64,000 nt of DNA, from positions 2,111,500 to 2,175,499 of the forward strand of contig NZ_CP036267.1 in the NCBI RefSeq assembly GCF_007744255.1. The letters run 5' to 3'. Shown piece by piece: positions 28,282 to 36,971 of this stretch (position 1 is its first letter; every line of letters begins with the position of its first letter). Position numbers and translations under genes: made by a program. The notes under the pieces are model-generated. The model saw only the letters and a list, made by a program, of their open reading frames with translations. It searched no databases and was not told the DNA's origin. This DNA comes from Thalassoglobus polymorphus (GTDB lineage: Bacteria > Planctomycetota > Planctomycetia > Planctomycetales > Planctomycetaceae).

Positions 28282-28971
28282 ATGTCCCCCGGCGTTGCAT
28301 TTATGCTCACTGCTGCAATCGCATATTTGATCGGAGCGATTCCGTTCAGTTTGTTGATCGCTAAATTTGTTCGCGGGATCGACTTACGCGAGCAAGGAAG
28401 CGGCAACGTCGGTGCGACAAATGTTGCCAGAACGATGGGGGCTAAGTGGGGAGTGCTTGCGCTATTTTGCGATGCCACCAAAGGCATGGTTTCGGTCGGG
28501 CTGATTCCATTGCTCCTTCCGGTTGATGAAACATTGATCATTCATCAACAGGTTCTGGGAGCAATCTTCGCGGTCCTCGGGCACATGTTTTCGATTTGGC
28601 TTGGAATGCGGGGCGGGAAAGGTGTTGCGACGGCATTGGGGGCAGTTGTGATTCTCTCTCCCTGGACAACACTCATTGCCTTTATTGCATTTGTGATTGT
28701 GTTCGTTCCGACAAAACTTGTCTCATTGGCATCGATGCTCGCAGCGGTCACCTATGCGGTGACGCAAATTGTGCGATATCAATCTGAACTCTTCTCCGAA
28801 CGACTCTGGAGCTTGGCTGTCTTCAGTATTGGGGTTCCTTGCCTGATCATCTTTCAACATCGAGCAAATGTCGTCCGGTTACTCAATGGATCAGAATCGA
28901 AACTGACCTTAGGAAAGAAAAAAACGGCCCCTGCTCCACAGGATGCGACGAGCAAGTCAACTCACGAATGA
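28282..28971 (+). CDS. plsY: Glycerol-3-phosphate acyltransferase PlsY
   Basis: A 229-residue membrane protein. Family motifs are IPFSLLIAKFVRGIDLRE, GSGNVGATNVART and GHMFSIWLGMRGGKGVATA. It transfers the acyl group from acyl phosphate to glycerol-3-phosphate, the first step of phospholipid synthesis, working with PlsX. An AAGGA ribosome site lies 7 nt before the ATG. Confidence 0.95.
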   Translation: MSPGVAFMLTAAIAYLIGAIPFSLLIAKFVRGIDLREQGSGNVGATNVARTMGAKWGVLALFCDATKGMVSVGLIPLLLPVDETLIIHQQVLGAIFAVLGHMFSIWLGMRGGKGVATALGAVVILSPWTTLIAFIAFVIVFVPTKLVSLASMLAAVTYAVTQIVRYQSELFSERLWSLAVFSIGVPCLIIFQHRANVVRLLNGSESKLTLGKKKTAPAPQDATSKSTHE

Positions 28972-29371
28972 CGATGCTCTCCGTACTCGATTATGCATTC
29001 ATATGAGGCGTCGCTATGGAGGGAGATGAGGGGAAATTTGAATAGAGTTCCCCGTGACCAGAGACCGGACGCCTGCTTCTGTCGGTGAGGTTCTTGAACT
29101 CACTTTTTTCTGCGTCTCTTCTGTGTTAGATTCCTTGCTCCAATCCACCAACAGAGTCAAATTCTAGAACACTTTCGTGTTTCTTGTGTCCGCGAATTGA
29201 GCGTCTTGTCAGGTGATTGGCTGTGTGCCACGAGACAGGACTGCGACACCTTTATCAAAACCGCTCAAGAGAGCAGTTTGCTCGACCGTGTGCCCGTGAA
29301 GAACTCATTTCTCCAATGAAAATAATGTTCGCCACGAGGCAGAACCCGAAAACCAATTCGAAAGATGCTCC
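28972..29371. other. Intergenic region filled with type B elements
   Basis: A 400-bp gap between plsY and the monooxygenase gene. The right 200 bp is occupied by one clear and one decayed type B copy in tandem. The left part shows nothing recognisable. Confidence 0.55.
29164..29270 (+). repeat. Possible decayed type B copy (B3a)
   Basis: It begins with CTAGAACAC and has GTGTCCGCGAA and CTGTGTGCCACGAGACAG, which line up in order with GTGTGCCCGTGAA and CTGTTCGCCACGAGGCAG of the other copies. It is about 107 bp and immediately precedes the clear copy B3b. The similarity is moderate. Confidence 0.45.
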
Positions 29372-29373
29372 AT
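29268..29373 (+). repeat. Type B element, copy B3b
   Basis: It carries AGAGCAGTTTGCTCGACCG, GTGCCCGTGAAGAACTC, TTCGCCACGAGGCAGAACC and CAATTCGAAAGATGCT. It is ~106 bp. Its right edge overlaps the ATG of the following monooxygenase gene (29372). Confidence 0.83.
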
Positions 29374-29662
29374 GTTTATTGTCACTGTCAATTTCAAAGC
29401 CAAGCCAGACAAAATCGAAGAGTTCCGCGAAGCGATTCTCTTTCAGGCAAAAAGTTCTCGGGACAACGAGGCGGGCTGTCAACAGTTTGATGTTGTCATT
29501 TCGCAAGACGACCCGTCCCGCTTTTTTGTCTATGAAATTTACGACGATGCAGCTGCGTTTGAAGTTCACAAGAACAGCCCGCACTCAGCGATCACCGGCG
29601 AAAGAGTTCCAGATTTGATCGAAGAGCGTGATCTTCAAATTTGGACCAAGATTGACGGGTGA
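29372..29662 (+). CDS. Antibiotic-biosynthesis-monooxygenase-domain (quinol monooxygenase-like) protein
   Basis: A 96-residue ABM-fold protein. Typical features are IVTVNFKAKPDKIEEFREAI, NEAGCQQFDVV and RFFVYEIYDDAAAFEVHKNS. Similar small proteins act as quinol monooxygenases (YgiN) or have unknown roles. A type B element ends exactly at the start codon, so the leader sequence is element-derived and no ordinary ribosome site is visible. Confidence 0.88.
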   Translation: MFIVTVNFKAKPDKIEEFREAILFQAKSSRDNEAGCQQFDVVISQDDPSRFFVYEIYDDAAAFEVHKNSPHSAITGERVPDLIEERDLQIWTKIDG

Positions 29663-29770
29663 GTCGTCCCATCGGGCGCGGTCGCTCGTTTGGAGTCAGC
29701 TGTTTTAGTGAATCAGCCAGTCTTTCCCATCTACGATGGAGGTCGCGAAGACGATTTCCATCGTAGAAAA

Positions 29771-30817
29771 CTATCGTGCGTCATCTTGCAGGCTGTAATC
29801 GTCGATCTTTTTATGTAGCGTGTTTCGATTGATTCCCAGCTTCGTAGCGGTTTTTGTTTGGGTTCCCTGACAGCTCCTCAGCACCTGGAGGATCAACTCT
29901 CTCTCCACGAGCCCCATAACCGCTTCGTGACACTTTCCATCTTCTGCGACTTCGCTGAGTCCACGTTCGACGAGTTCAGCACAAAGTGATTGCAGTTCCG
30001 ATCGCTCGATACGCCCCAGGCGAATTGGAGCTTCTCCGCGGACATGAGAGGGAAGCAAATCAGCGGTCAGTTCATCGCCATCTGCTAGAACAATCGCGCG
30101 TTCGATGTAGTTTTGCAACTCGCGAACGTTCCCGGGCCATAGGTAAGACTTGAGAAAATCGAGTGCGTCCTGAGAGACCATTCTGATGATACGCTGATTC
30201 TCGATTGCGTACCTGTTCACAAAAAATTGAACAAGTTCAGGGATGTCTTCCCGGCGTTCACGAAGCGGGGGAACATAGAGCGGAAGCACGTTCAATCGGT
30301 AATATAAATCTTCTCGAAACCCATCGGTTTCGACCATCTCAGCCAAGTCCCGATTTGTTGCAGCGATCACTCGGCAGTCAACGGTCACGGTTTTGGTGTC
30401 ACCGACTCGCTCAAATTCGTGCTCTTGCAGCACCCGCAAAAGTTTCACTTGAAGCGTCGGGCTGACAGAGTTGATCTCGTCAAGGAAAATGGTTCCTCCG
30501 TGTGCGGCTTCGAAACGACCTGTGCGGTTTTCAATGGCGTTGGTGAACGCCCCTTTGACATGTCCGAAAAGTTCGCTTTCCAGCAAGCTTTCACTCAATG
30601 CTCCGCAGTTGACGCGAATGAACGGACCGGTTGCACGCGGACTGAGATCATGAACAGAACGGGCTGCGAGTTCTTTCCCTGTTCCAGTTTCGCCAAGGAG
30701 TAAAACCGTTGCTGAGCTGTTCGCGATCTTACGCAAGTGGCGAAAGAGCTCGCGCATCCGCTCGCTTGCTCCAATGAAGCCGTCGAACGGTGGGGAATCC
30801 AATTGTTTTGAATCCAT
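29771..30817 (-). CDS. Sigma-54-type transcriptional activator without receiver domain
   Basis: A 348-residue protein with an AAA+ domain, Walker A GETGTGKE (42-49) and Walker [10 protein letters not shown] (107-115), and an arginine finger region [15 protein letters not shown] Fis-type helix-turn-helix lies at the C-terminus ([18 protein letters not shown]). No N-terminal receiver or PAS domain is present. The sigma-54 contact loop reads GAFTNA (89-94) instead of GAFTGA. It would activate sigma-54 promoters or, if the loop fails, act otherwise. Its target genes are unknown. Confidence 0.9.
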   Translation of the reverse strand: MDSKQLDSPPFDGFIGASERMRELFRHLRKIANSSATVLLLGETGTGKELAARSVHDLSPRATGPFIRVNCGALSESLLESELFGHVKGAFTNAIENRTGRFEAAHGGTIFLDEINSVSPTLQVKLLRVLQEHEFERVGDTKTVTVDCRVIAATNRDLAEMVETDGFREDLYYRLNVLPLYVPPLRERREDIPELVQFFVNRYAIENQRIIRMVSQDALDFLKSYLWPGNVRELQNYIERAIVLADGDELTADLLPSHVRGEAPIRLGRIERSELQSLCAELVERGLSEVAEDGKCHEAVMGLVERELILQVLRSCQGTQTKTATKLGINRNTLHKKIDDYSLQDDAR

Positions 30818-31001
30818 GAATACGAATCGTGCAGAAAAAGGCAGACAAATACCAAGCTGCCTAGATTGTATGCAGATTTCTGCAGATGCGAAGCTTTGAA
30901 GGGGAAAGTCTCACAAAAAATAAATGAAAATAAGCCTGCGTTGTGGCAACTGCTCGAAAAAGAAGCACTTGTCGGCTTGATTGAAATCGCTGAGGCGCTT
31001 G

Positions 31002-31024
31002 GCGACACACCTTGGGTGTGTCGC
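31002..31024. terminator. Perfect 10-bp hairpin past the aldehyde dehydrogenase gene
   Basis: GCGACACACC and GGTGTGTCGC are separated by TTG. It lies 14 bp beyond the stop of the minus-strand gene at 31038. No T-tract follows, so it could be a factor-dependent terminator or an RNA-stabilising hairpin. Confidence 0.5.
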
Positions 31025-31037
31025 TCAACGGTCTGTT

Positions 31038-32474
31038 TTAATGAGCCGGTGGTGGGCTGTTTTGGAATGCACGGTTCCGGAACATGAACTCGATGATGTT
31101 CCCTTCGTGCGGTTGCAACCAGTTGAGTTGCATCGTTTTCACGCGTCCGATGTTCAAGCGGTCGATGTGCGTTGCATCGAGAAGTTGCCGAGACCATGCC
31201 TCGTCTTCGGTAATCGCGGAACCGACTAATGTTGGGCCGATTGTTTTAATCATTTTTGCTTGTGGGCATTCAACAACCGAGGCAAACGGGAACATGTATT
31301 CCGTGTTTGCCAGAAATGGTTCAGGACTTGAGCAGTGAACAATTGTTGGTCGCAGGAAATCATATCGCTCGTGTTTGACCCAGCGATCACCGTCACGGTA
31401 TTTGGCGGTGACCTCTGTCACGCCATGATCTTTGAGTTTGTCCTCGATCTGGTCATTCATCGCTTCAGCGACACCCTTCGTGGTGAAGGCGGCCAGTGAT
31501 GCGTTTGGATCGGACATCGGCAAAGGCGCGATTGGTCCAAGTTTCTGTGCGATGGCATCTGCGATTTCCTCGGTATGTCGCGACGCCCAAATGCTTGAGG
31601 CGTTGATGCAACTTCGCCCGGAATTCGCGAAAACGCTATCGACGAGAAGATCAAGGAAGCTTTCCCATTGATCGACGACATCGTCGCCAATCAGGATCTT
31701 TGAGAACCCAGGCCCATGTGGTTGCACTCGGGGGTTGGAGGCGTATTGGTCGATTGTTTGTTGTCCGCCGAAGATCATTGAACGATCACATGTTTCCATG
31801 ACAGCAGCACCACAGTCGCGAGGTCCGGGATACAAGCTGAACGCTTCTCCGGGAATGCCAGCTTCGGTCATCGCTGCGAACATTCGATATGGCGTCCAAG
31901 GTTCCTGGGAACCCGGTTTAAGAACAAGTCCAAGTTGCAGCGGAATGAGTGGCAGCCAGAGCGTATGCACGCCTGGTGAGTTGTTGGGCAAGACAGCTCC
32001 GAGGACGGGTGAAGTTGCCTGGTAACTGACCATCACTCCCCGTTCTTCCATGCCGTATCCTTTGGAGAGGATTTCGAACGGAAGTCCACGTGTGAGCGAG
32101 TTGAGAACGTCTTTCATGTGTTGCATGACAAAGGCGTTCTTCTTCATGTTCCCTTCGCACATGTGTACCGGAAGGCCAGTCGTAGCTGACTGAATCTCGC
32201 AGAACTGCTCGGGAGTTTGTGTCCCGTTCCCAAGTGGAAGTTCAGCTTCCATGAACAGCTTGCCAGCCTTGGCACACATTTCACAGAGTTCCTCGATGGA
32301 GAACTGCAATAAAGCTTCCCGCGCCCGGGCAGCTTTCCGCATGTCCATTTTGATCAGTCCCCCATTGGCCTGATCCATCTGAGCGAGTTCTTCTCCCGTT
32401 TCAAAATGAATGACAGGAGCCTTCTCCATCGAGGTATACGGCTTCCCCCAGCGAATCACAGGAATTTCAAGCAT
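31038..32474 (-). CDS. Aldehyde dehydrogenase family protein, atypical
   Basis: A 478-residue protein of the ALDH fold. It has the asparagine region VLPNNSPGVH (N164) and the catalytic cysteine in NSGRSC (C289). The usual ELGGK region, with the general-base glutamate, is replaced by VQPHGPGFSKI. Acylating (CoA-dependent) ALDHs lack that glutamate too, so this could be an acylating or otherwise altered enzyme. The substrate is unknown. No neighbouring pathway gives a hint. Confidence 0.8.
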   Translation of the reverse strand: MLEIPVIRWGKPYTSMEKAPVIHFETGEELAQMDQANGGLIKMDMRKAARAREALLQFSIEELCEMCAKAGKLFMEAELPLGNGTQTPEQFCEIQSATTGLPVHMCEGNMKKNAFVMQHMKDVLNSLTRGLPFEILSKGYGMEERGVMVSYQATSPVLGAVLPNNSPGVHTLWLPLIPLQLGLVLKPGSQEPWTPYRMFAAMTEAGIPGEAFSLYPGPRDCGAAVMETCDRSMIFGGQQTIDQYASNPRVQPHGPGFSKILIGDDVVDQWESFLDLLVDSVFANSGRSCINASSIWASRHTEEIADAIAQKLGPIAPLPMSDPNASLAAFTTKGVAEAMNDQIEDKLKDHGVTEVTAKYRDGDRWVKHERYDFLRPTIVHCSSPEPFLANTEYMFPFASVVECPQAKMIKTIGPTLVGSAITEDEAWSRQLLDATHIDRLNIGRVKTMQLNWLQPHEGNIIEFMFRNRAFQNSPPPAH

Positions 32475-32689
32475 GGTTAGTCACTTTCAGTCAAACGGCA
32501 AGTTTTTGTAGTGTCACACCCGGACAGATCGCTACGAAAGCGGAGAGTGAGCTCACTACCATATTTACTCTACTTTGGATTAAGCCAAATAGAGTATCGT
32601 TCTCGGCGGTTGGGGAAAAGGAAAGGAAGCTGTTGCCAATTTTTTCTTCCTAAATCCGAGCGAACGGGAAGGCAGACTTTCTGAATAAC

Positions 32690-32728
32690 AAAAAAACGCA
32701 GCACCACAGTGAAAACCGTGGTGCTGCG
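32690..32728 (-). terminator. Rho-independent terminator
   Basis: An 11-bp perfect stem CGCAGCACCAC/GTGGTGCTGCG (32697-32707 with 32718-32728), followed on the minus strand by a seven-T tract. It ends the DUF1559-lipoprotein transcript reading leftward. Confidence 0.88.
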
Positions 32729-32771
32729 AGAGTTTGACTCATGAATAATGAGTAGTACTTTTTTCCGGGAA

Positions 32772-33206
32772 TTACGGAGGGGTTCCGCCGCCATCCAAGT
32801 CTGGTGACAGAAGTCCTCCCGCTCCCGCTCCTTTCTTGAGGTCTAAAGCAATCTCTTCGTCACCATCGTTACCGACAGTGAATTCGAAATACTCGACATT
32901 GGGGGCAGGCGAAGCGCTGTCAAGTGGGACTGAAACTCGAACCGTGTAGCTTCCCGGAACGATTCCGTCATCATCGTCGTAAGTTCCGACGGTAAAGCTC
33001 CCGTCTTCTTCGACTTGTGCTGATCCCGCACGTACACGCTCATTACTATCAAGCGGGATGAGGTCGATCGTTGCAGGACCGAATGGTGATCCATCAATGG
33101 TGAGCTTCCCTGAGGCGGGAACTGTTTTGAGCTTGTCCATTTCCAGGTCAGCTCCACCAGAGCAACCGACCATGAATGCCAAGCTGTAAAGTAACGGCAA
33201 TCTCAT
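32772..33206 (-). CDS. Small transthyretin-like lipoprotein
   Basis: About 144 residues from the ATG at 33204-33206. It has a GGAG site at a workable distance and a lipoprotein signal ending FMVGCSGG. A beta-sandwich segment is visible (ASGKLTIDGSPFGPATIDL, VPGSYTVRVSV). The C-terminus is glycine-rich. It is the second DUF1559-associated lipoprotein of the window. Here it lies downstream of the DUF1559 gene, the reverse of the 15-16 kb order. The function is unknown. Confidence 0.83.
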   Translation of the reverse strand: MRLPLLYSLAFMVGCSGGADLEMDKLKTVPASGKLTIDGSPFGPATIDLIPLDSNERVRAGSAQVEEDGSFTVGTYDDDDGIVPGSYTVRVSVPLDSASPAPNVEYFEFTVGNDGDEEIALDLKKGAGAGGLLSPDLDGGGTPP

Positions 33207-33277
33207 TAACAAAATTCTCCAATGTGAATTGAAAATGGTTTTCTGGACCAAAAGTGTTCAAACAAGAAAAGCACCAG

Positions 33278-34306
33278 TTACGGAACTGTTACGATGCTGT
33301 CAGCATCGGCTCCATTGATCGTGTTCAACGACATCCACAAACTCTTCGGACCAGCTGGCCCTTGGTTGTGCTCTCCGTGGTAGTCCATGTTTTCACTGAA
33401 GAATTTCACGGAACCATCTGCCATTAAGAAATGTGCTCCTCCAACGTGAACACTACTTGGGCCTGGCCAGTCGGAATTGATTGCATGGGCAGCGATGTAG
33501 TACGGCCCCATTGCATATGGTGCATTCTTCCACCATGTCGTATCTTCACCAGCCATCCCGTCAGGATTTGTGATTTGATAAGCAGTGTTGGTGGCGATGA
33601 CATTGTGAGTAATGGAAACGGCCCAGTTTCGGAAGACTGTCTCGCCTCCACCGCGACGAGGAGTTCCTCCCCCTCCACGACGACCACCCCATTTCTGCCC
33701 TGTTGAGTTGACCTCGCCGACTGCGATAGTGTTTGAGGTTCCATCAACGATATCTCTCATGCGAACCTTCGATTCCAGAGAGAAGACCCCTTCGTGGACC
33801 TGACCTTTGCGTCGCCACCAGTCAAACCCTTGTGAGCCAGCGTAGTTTGTCACACTGAGGTTGTAGATTGATGATGTGTCGATCTGGGAATCAGAAGGAC
33901 ACTGAAAGCCGGGGATATCCTGAGCTGTGATGAGATCGCCACTCGGCAGCGTTTGCCCATAGAATTGCTCTTCAGTGTCGATTGCGTTGTAGAGCGGTGT
34001 CTGGTCGATGAATGGAAGGATCATCACCATCCAACTGTGATTCCGCGGTTCTCCATTTGCACGAGAATTCTTTGTCGGCCAATACGCGTGCATGTCGTTG
34101 GGGAAGATTCCATGTGTGTCATGGTAGTTATGGAGGGCCAACCCGAGTTGTTTCAGGTTGTTCTTGCACTGTGTCCGACGGGCGGCTTCACGTGCTTGTT
34201 GAACAGCTGGGAGTAGCAGGGCGACTAAAATCGCAATGATCGCAATGACCACCAGCAATTCAATCAATGTGAACCCTCGGAAATTTCTCCGACTTTTTAA
34301 CATCAT
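33278..34306 (-). CDS. DUF1559 protein with prepilin-type N-terminus
   Basis: About 342 residues from the ATG pair at 34301-34306, preceded by GGAG at good spacing; the in-frame region upstream is non-homologous. It has [36 protein letters not shown] and the end motif SVHVGGAHFLMADG (H-x9-DG). The first ~43 residues of the conserved part match the DUF1559 protein at 15.5 kb almost exactly, while the rest differs. Probably pilin-like surface or secretion component. Downstream is the lipoprotein gene, then a terminator. Confidence 0.92.
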   Translation of the reverse strand: MMLKSRRNFRGFTLIELLVVIAIIAILVALLLPAVQQAREAARRTQCKNNLKQLGLALHNYHDTHGIFPNDMHAYWPTKNSRANGEPRNHSWMVMILPFIDQTPLYNAIDTEEQFYGQTLPSGDLITAQDIPGFQCPSDSQIDTSSIYNLSVTNYAGSQGFDWWRRKGQVHEGVFSLESKVRMRDIVDGTSNTIAVGEVNSTGQKWGGRRGGGGTPRRGGGETVFRNWAVSITHNVIATNTAYQITNPDGMAGEDTTWWKNAPYAMGPYYIAAHAINSDWPGPSSVHVGGAHFLMADGSVKFFSENMDYHGEHNQGPAGPKSLWMSLNTINGADADSIVTVP

Positions 34307-34663
34307 CGTCAACTCCAGTTTAGAAAAGGAAAATCGCGAAAACAGAATGAAGGGTGAGTACCCTGTCAAAATGAATGTCAAAGCAAATGGAATGATGAGT
34401 GAATTTATGCAGATTGGATTTGAGTTGAGTTTTCCAACTTATCGGATAACCATTATCAGAATTGATATCGGCGTGGTTTGATAGGAAGGTGAGGTGATCG
34501 TAGTTGTCCCTGACTTAAATGTCAACAACTTCCGATGTATTGTGGCTGCTTGGCATAAAACAAGCAGGATAAGAGACGGTGAGGTAATCCAGCCTGAGAT
34601 GGGGGAGGCTGGTTCACTGAATCGTTGGCGCCATTAAGAAATTGTGCCAAATTCTCAAAATTT
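34307..34663. other. Intergenic region with hairpin
   Basis: A 357-bp gap between the DUF1559 gene and the FtsI gene, both on the minus strand. It contains CCAGCCT/AGGCTGG separated by 10 nt (about 34589-34612). No T-tract follows, so its role as terminator of the cell-wall genes is uncertain. It should also carry the DUF1559 promoter. Confidence 0.45.
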
Positions 34664-36346
34664 TTAGAAACCGGTTGAATTTAAACAGTTCTTCAAGATT
34701 CTGGCCGCGTAGGGAGCTGCAACCGTGCCGCCGAATTGGGAGCTTCCCCGGGGTTCGTCGACGCAAACGAGCACGAGAAACCTTGGGTTCTCGGCGGGGG
34801 CTCCGCAAATGAAGGAGCAAACGTTCTTGTTCGAGAAGTACCCACCATTGGGGTTCACTTTTTGTGCGGTACCTGTTTTCCCGAAGACGGACAATTTTCC
34901 CAGCTGTGCCCGTTTGCCGGTTCCGCGCTCAACGACTTCTTTCATCGGATGCTGAACAACCCAGTCAGCGACCGGTTGAGAGACGACTTGCGAGACCACA
35001 ATCTGCTGAGGCAAAGGTGATTCGTGGCTTGTCCGAAGAAGAAGGTGCGGACTTTTTTTCTTTCCACCATTCGCCAAAATCGCATGGGCTGAAATCATTT
35101 GAATGGGAGTGACAGCCAGTTCGTGTCCCATAGGGATAGAACCGGTTGAATAGTTGTTCCAGTTTCGCAGCGGGCGCACAATGCCCGGGACTTCGCCCGC
35201 CAGTTCGAGTCCGGTTTTCTTTCCGAATCCGAATGAGCTGGTTAATGAATAGAGCTGTTCGTTCCCGAGTTTTTCTCCAATCTTCGCCATCCCGATGTTA
35301 CTCGATTTTACCAGTACATCGGTCAGGTTGAGTTCGCCGTATGGGTGATGGTCATGCAGCAGGCGTCGCCCCATGTAATAGGAGCCCCATTCGCATTGGA
35401 AGATTTCGTCTGTGTCGAGGGTCTTCTTGTCGAGTCCCCAGGCGACAACGAGTGGCTTGAATGTTGATCCCGGTTCGTAAACAGCTGAGATTGCCAGATT
35501 CTTCCAGGCATTTTCCGGGACACTACCAAGATTTGAAGGAGAGAAGCCAGGTCGCGATGCCATCGCCAGAACTTCTCCAGATGAAGGGGCCAGAACAATG
35601 GCACACGCTCCCACTGGATTGTGTTCTTCAACGAGATCATCCAAAGCCGCTTCTGTATGCAGCTGCAAGACCGTATCAAGTGTGAGAACAACCGTGTGAC
35701 CATCCTGAGGAGGCTCGGTCACCTCTTCGAGGACTTCCAGGACGTTTCCACGTGCATCTCGAACGAATCGTCGGACACCATCCTGCCCACGCAAATACGA
35801 ATCGAACGCCTGCTCTGCCCCGCCCTGCCCGTTTCCATCGATGTCTCGCAACCCAAGAACATGAACTGCGAGTGATTCCTGTGGGTAAAATCGTTTGAAC
35901 TCATCTCGTAATCCGACCATCTCTTCAGGAAGGTCGAGTTGTTGAATTGCGGCTGTCTGCTCTGGGGACAACTGCCGTTTGATCCAGAGGAATTTTTTCT
36001 GCGAATGTGTTTTGATTTTCTCTTCAAGCTTGTCAGCTTCCAGATCTAGAACTCTAGCGAGATCATTCGCAATAGACTGCGGATCGTCGATGGAACTCGG
36101 ATCGACGTACAAGCTCGACACGCTTGTCGTTGTTGCCAGCAAGCGACCTTTCCGGTCCAGTAAATCGCCGGGACGTGCCGGGATCGGTTCATGGCTGATT
36201 TGTTGTCGCGCAGCGCGGGAAGCAAATGTCTCTTGCGAATACAATTGGATATGCATGAGACGTAGCGCAAGCAGACCCCACACCCCCAGTACGAGAATCT
36301 GCACCAGATATTCGCGCCCCGTCCAACTTCGCGGAGAGTCACTCAT
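34664..36346 (-). CDS. ftsI: FtsI-type penicillin-binding transpeptidase
   Basis: A 560-residue class B PBP with one N-terminal helix (~13-31). The transpeptidase motifs are complete: S294-x-x-K297 (EPGSTFKP), SSN at 348-350 and KTG at 490-492. No PASTA domain is seen. It crosslinks peptidoglycan during division. The gene overlaps the FtsL-like gene by 8 bp and belongs to the small division island. Its presence fits evidence that Planctomycetes make peptidoglycan despite lacking FtsZ. Confidence 0.92.
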   Translation of the reverse strand: MSDSPRSWTGREYLVQILVLGVWGLLALRLMHIQLYSQETFASRAARQQISHEPIPARPGDLLDRKGRLLATTTSVSSLYVDPSSIDDPQSIANDLARVLDLEADKLEEKIKTHSQKKFLWIKRQLSPEQTAAIQQLDLPEEMVGLRDEFKRFYPQESLAVHVLGLRDIDGNGQGGAEQAFDSYLRGQDGVRRFVRDARGNVLEVLEEVTEPPQDGHTVVLTLDTVLQLHTEAALDDLVEEHNPVGACAIVLAPSSGEVLAMASRPGFSPSNLGSVPENAWKNLAISAVYEPGSTFKPLVVAWGLDKKTLDTDEIFQCEWGSYYMGRRLLHDHHPYGELNLTDVLVKSSNIGMAKIGEKLGNEQLYSLTSSFGFGKKTGLELAGEVPGIVRPLRNWNNYSTGSIPMGHELAVTPIQMISAHAILANGGKKKSPHLLLRTSHESPLPQQIVVSQVVSQPVADWVVQHPMKEVVERGTGKRAQLGKLSVFGKTGTAQKVNPNGGYFSNKNVCSFICGAPAENPRFLVLVCVDEPRGSSQFGGTVAAPYAARILKNCLNSTGF

Positions 36347-36683
36347 TGCGACGCTCCTCCCCGGCCCCCTTGAGTCTCCATTCGAGAAGCGGCGGAGTCG
36401 CCTCGGATGATTCTTTCACGGAGCGGTTTTCGGTGAGCTCGATGGAAGAATTCCACTCCCGCAAAAGACGCGGAGGTGCGCCGAGTTGCTGAGTTTTCAA
36501 GAACAGCTGCGAACGTTCTTCAGCGAGGGCCTGAAGTTGGTAGTGTTGCTCGCTGATAGCCCTTTTAAGAGACAGCTTCTGTTTTTCCAGCGCAATCCCC
36601 ATGATTGATATCAGGGTCAATATCGCCAATGTTGCTGCAAACCGGAAAAACATAGACTCACCATGGAATGTTGCCCCTTCCAT
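36339..36683 (-). CDS. FtsL-like small membrane protein
   Basis: About 115 residues from the ATG at 36681-36683, which is my best guess; ATG at 36653 and an earlier one at 36764 are alternatives. One membrane helix (FFRFAATLAILTLISIMG) is followed by a heptad-like coiled-coil stretch (LKRAISEQHYQLQALAEERSQLFL). This is the FtsL architecture, which fits its place just before ftsI. Sequence similarity to known FtsL is weak, as is usual. The longest reading frame would begin inside a type A element. Confidence 0.7.
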   Translation of the reverse strand: MEGATFHGESMFFRFAATLAILTLISIMGIALEKQKLSLKRAISEQHYQLQALAEERSQLFLKTQQLGAPPRLLREWNSSIELTENRSVKESSEATPPLLEWRLKGAGEERRNE

Positions 36684-36725
36684 GGGAGTCCATCCTTCAG
36701 CTGTGAGTTCTGCGACTTGATCTGT

Positions 36726-36815
36726 TGAGGACTGATCCTGAAACCGGAAAATACTCTCTCTCACGCTCTCTTAAAAATTGAAAGGCGAATCTTTCAGCGG
36801 TTTCGGACTGTTTTT
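36726..36815 (+). repeat. Type A element, copy A5 (diverged)
   Basis: It has ACTGATCCTGAAACC at the left and TTTCAGCGGTTTCGGACTG at the right. The middle has insertions and expanded CTCT. Flanks are decayed. It lies in the spacer between the LysM gene and the FtsL-like gene and overlaps the longest possible FtsL frame. Confidence 0.72.
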
Positions 36816-36877
36816 CGACAAGTGGTAAGGAAGAAACGACCTTTTGTAGTCCGGGTCCATCGCCCCGATTGGCTCGT

Positions 36878-36895
36878 CCGGGACAATGGTCCCGG
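36878..36895. repeat. GGGAC palindrome, copy 1
   Basis: A hairpin of CCGGGAC and GTCCCGG with an AATG loop, embedded in GTCCGGGACAATGGTCCCGG. It is the same class as the palindromes at 46777 and 61091, and lies just left of the type A copy's edge region. Confidence 0.65.
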
Positions 36896-36971
36896 CCTAC
36901 GTTGTGTTGGTCGTTCGTTTTCTACTGCTCGCATGCAAATACGCGATCAAATACTCAGAACATGTAAAGTG

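Noticed and set aside
29217-29618. 133-codon plus-strand frame
   Set aside because: It crosses the type B element and overlaps the monooxygenase gene in another frame. The peptide KxxFATRQ shared with other frames comes from the repeated DNA only.
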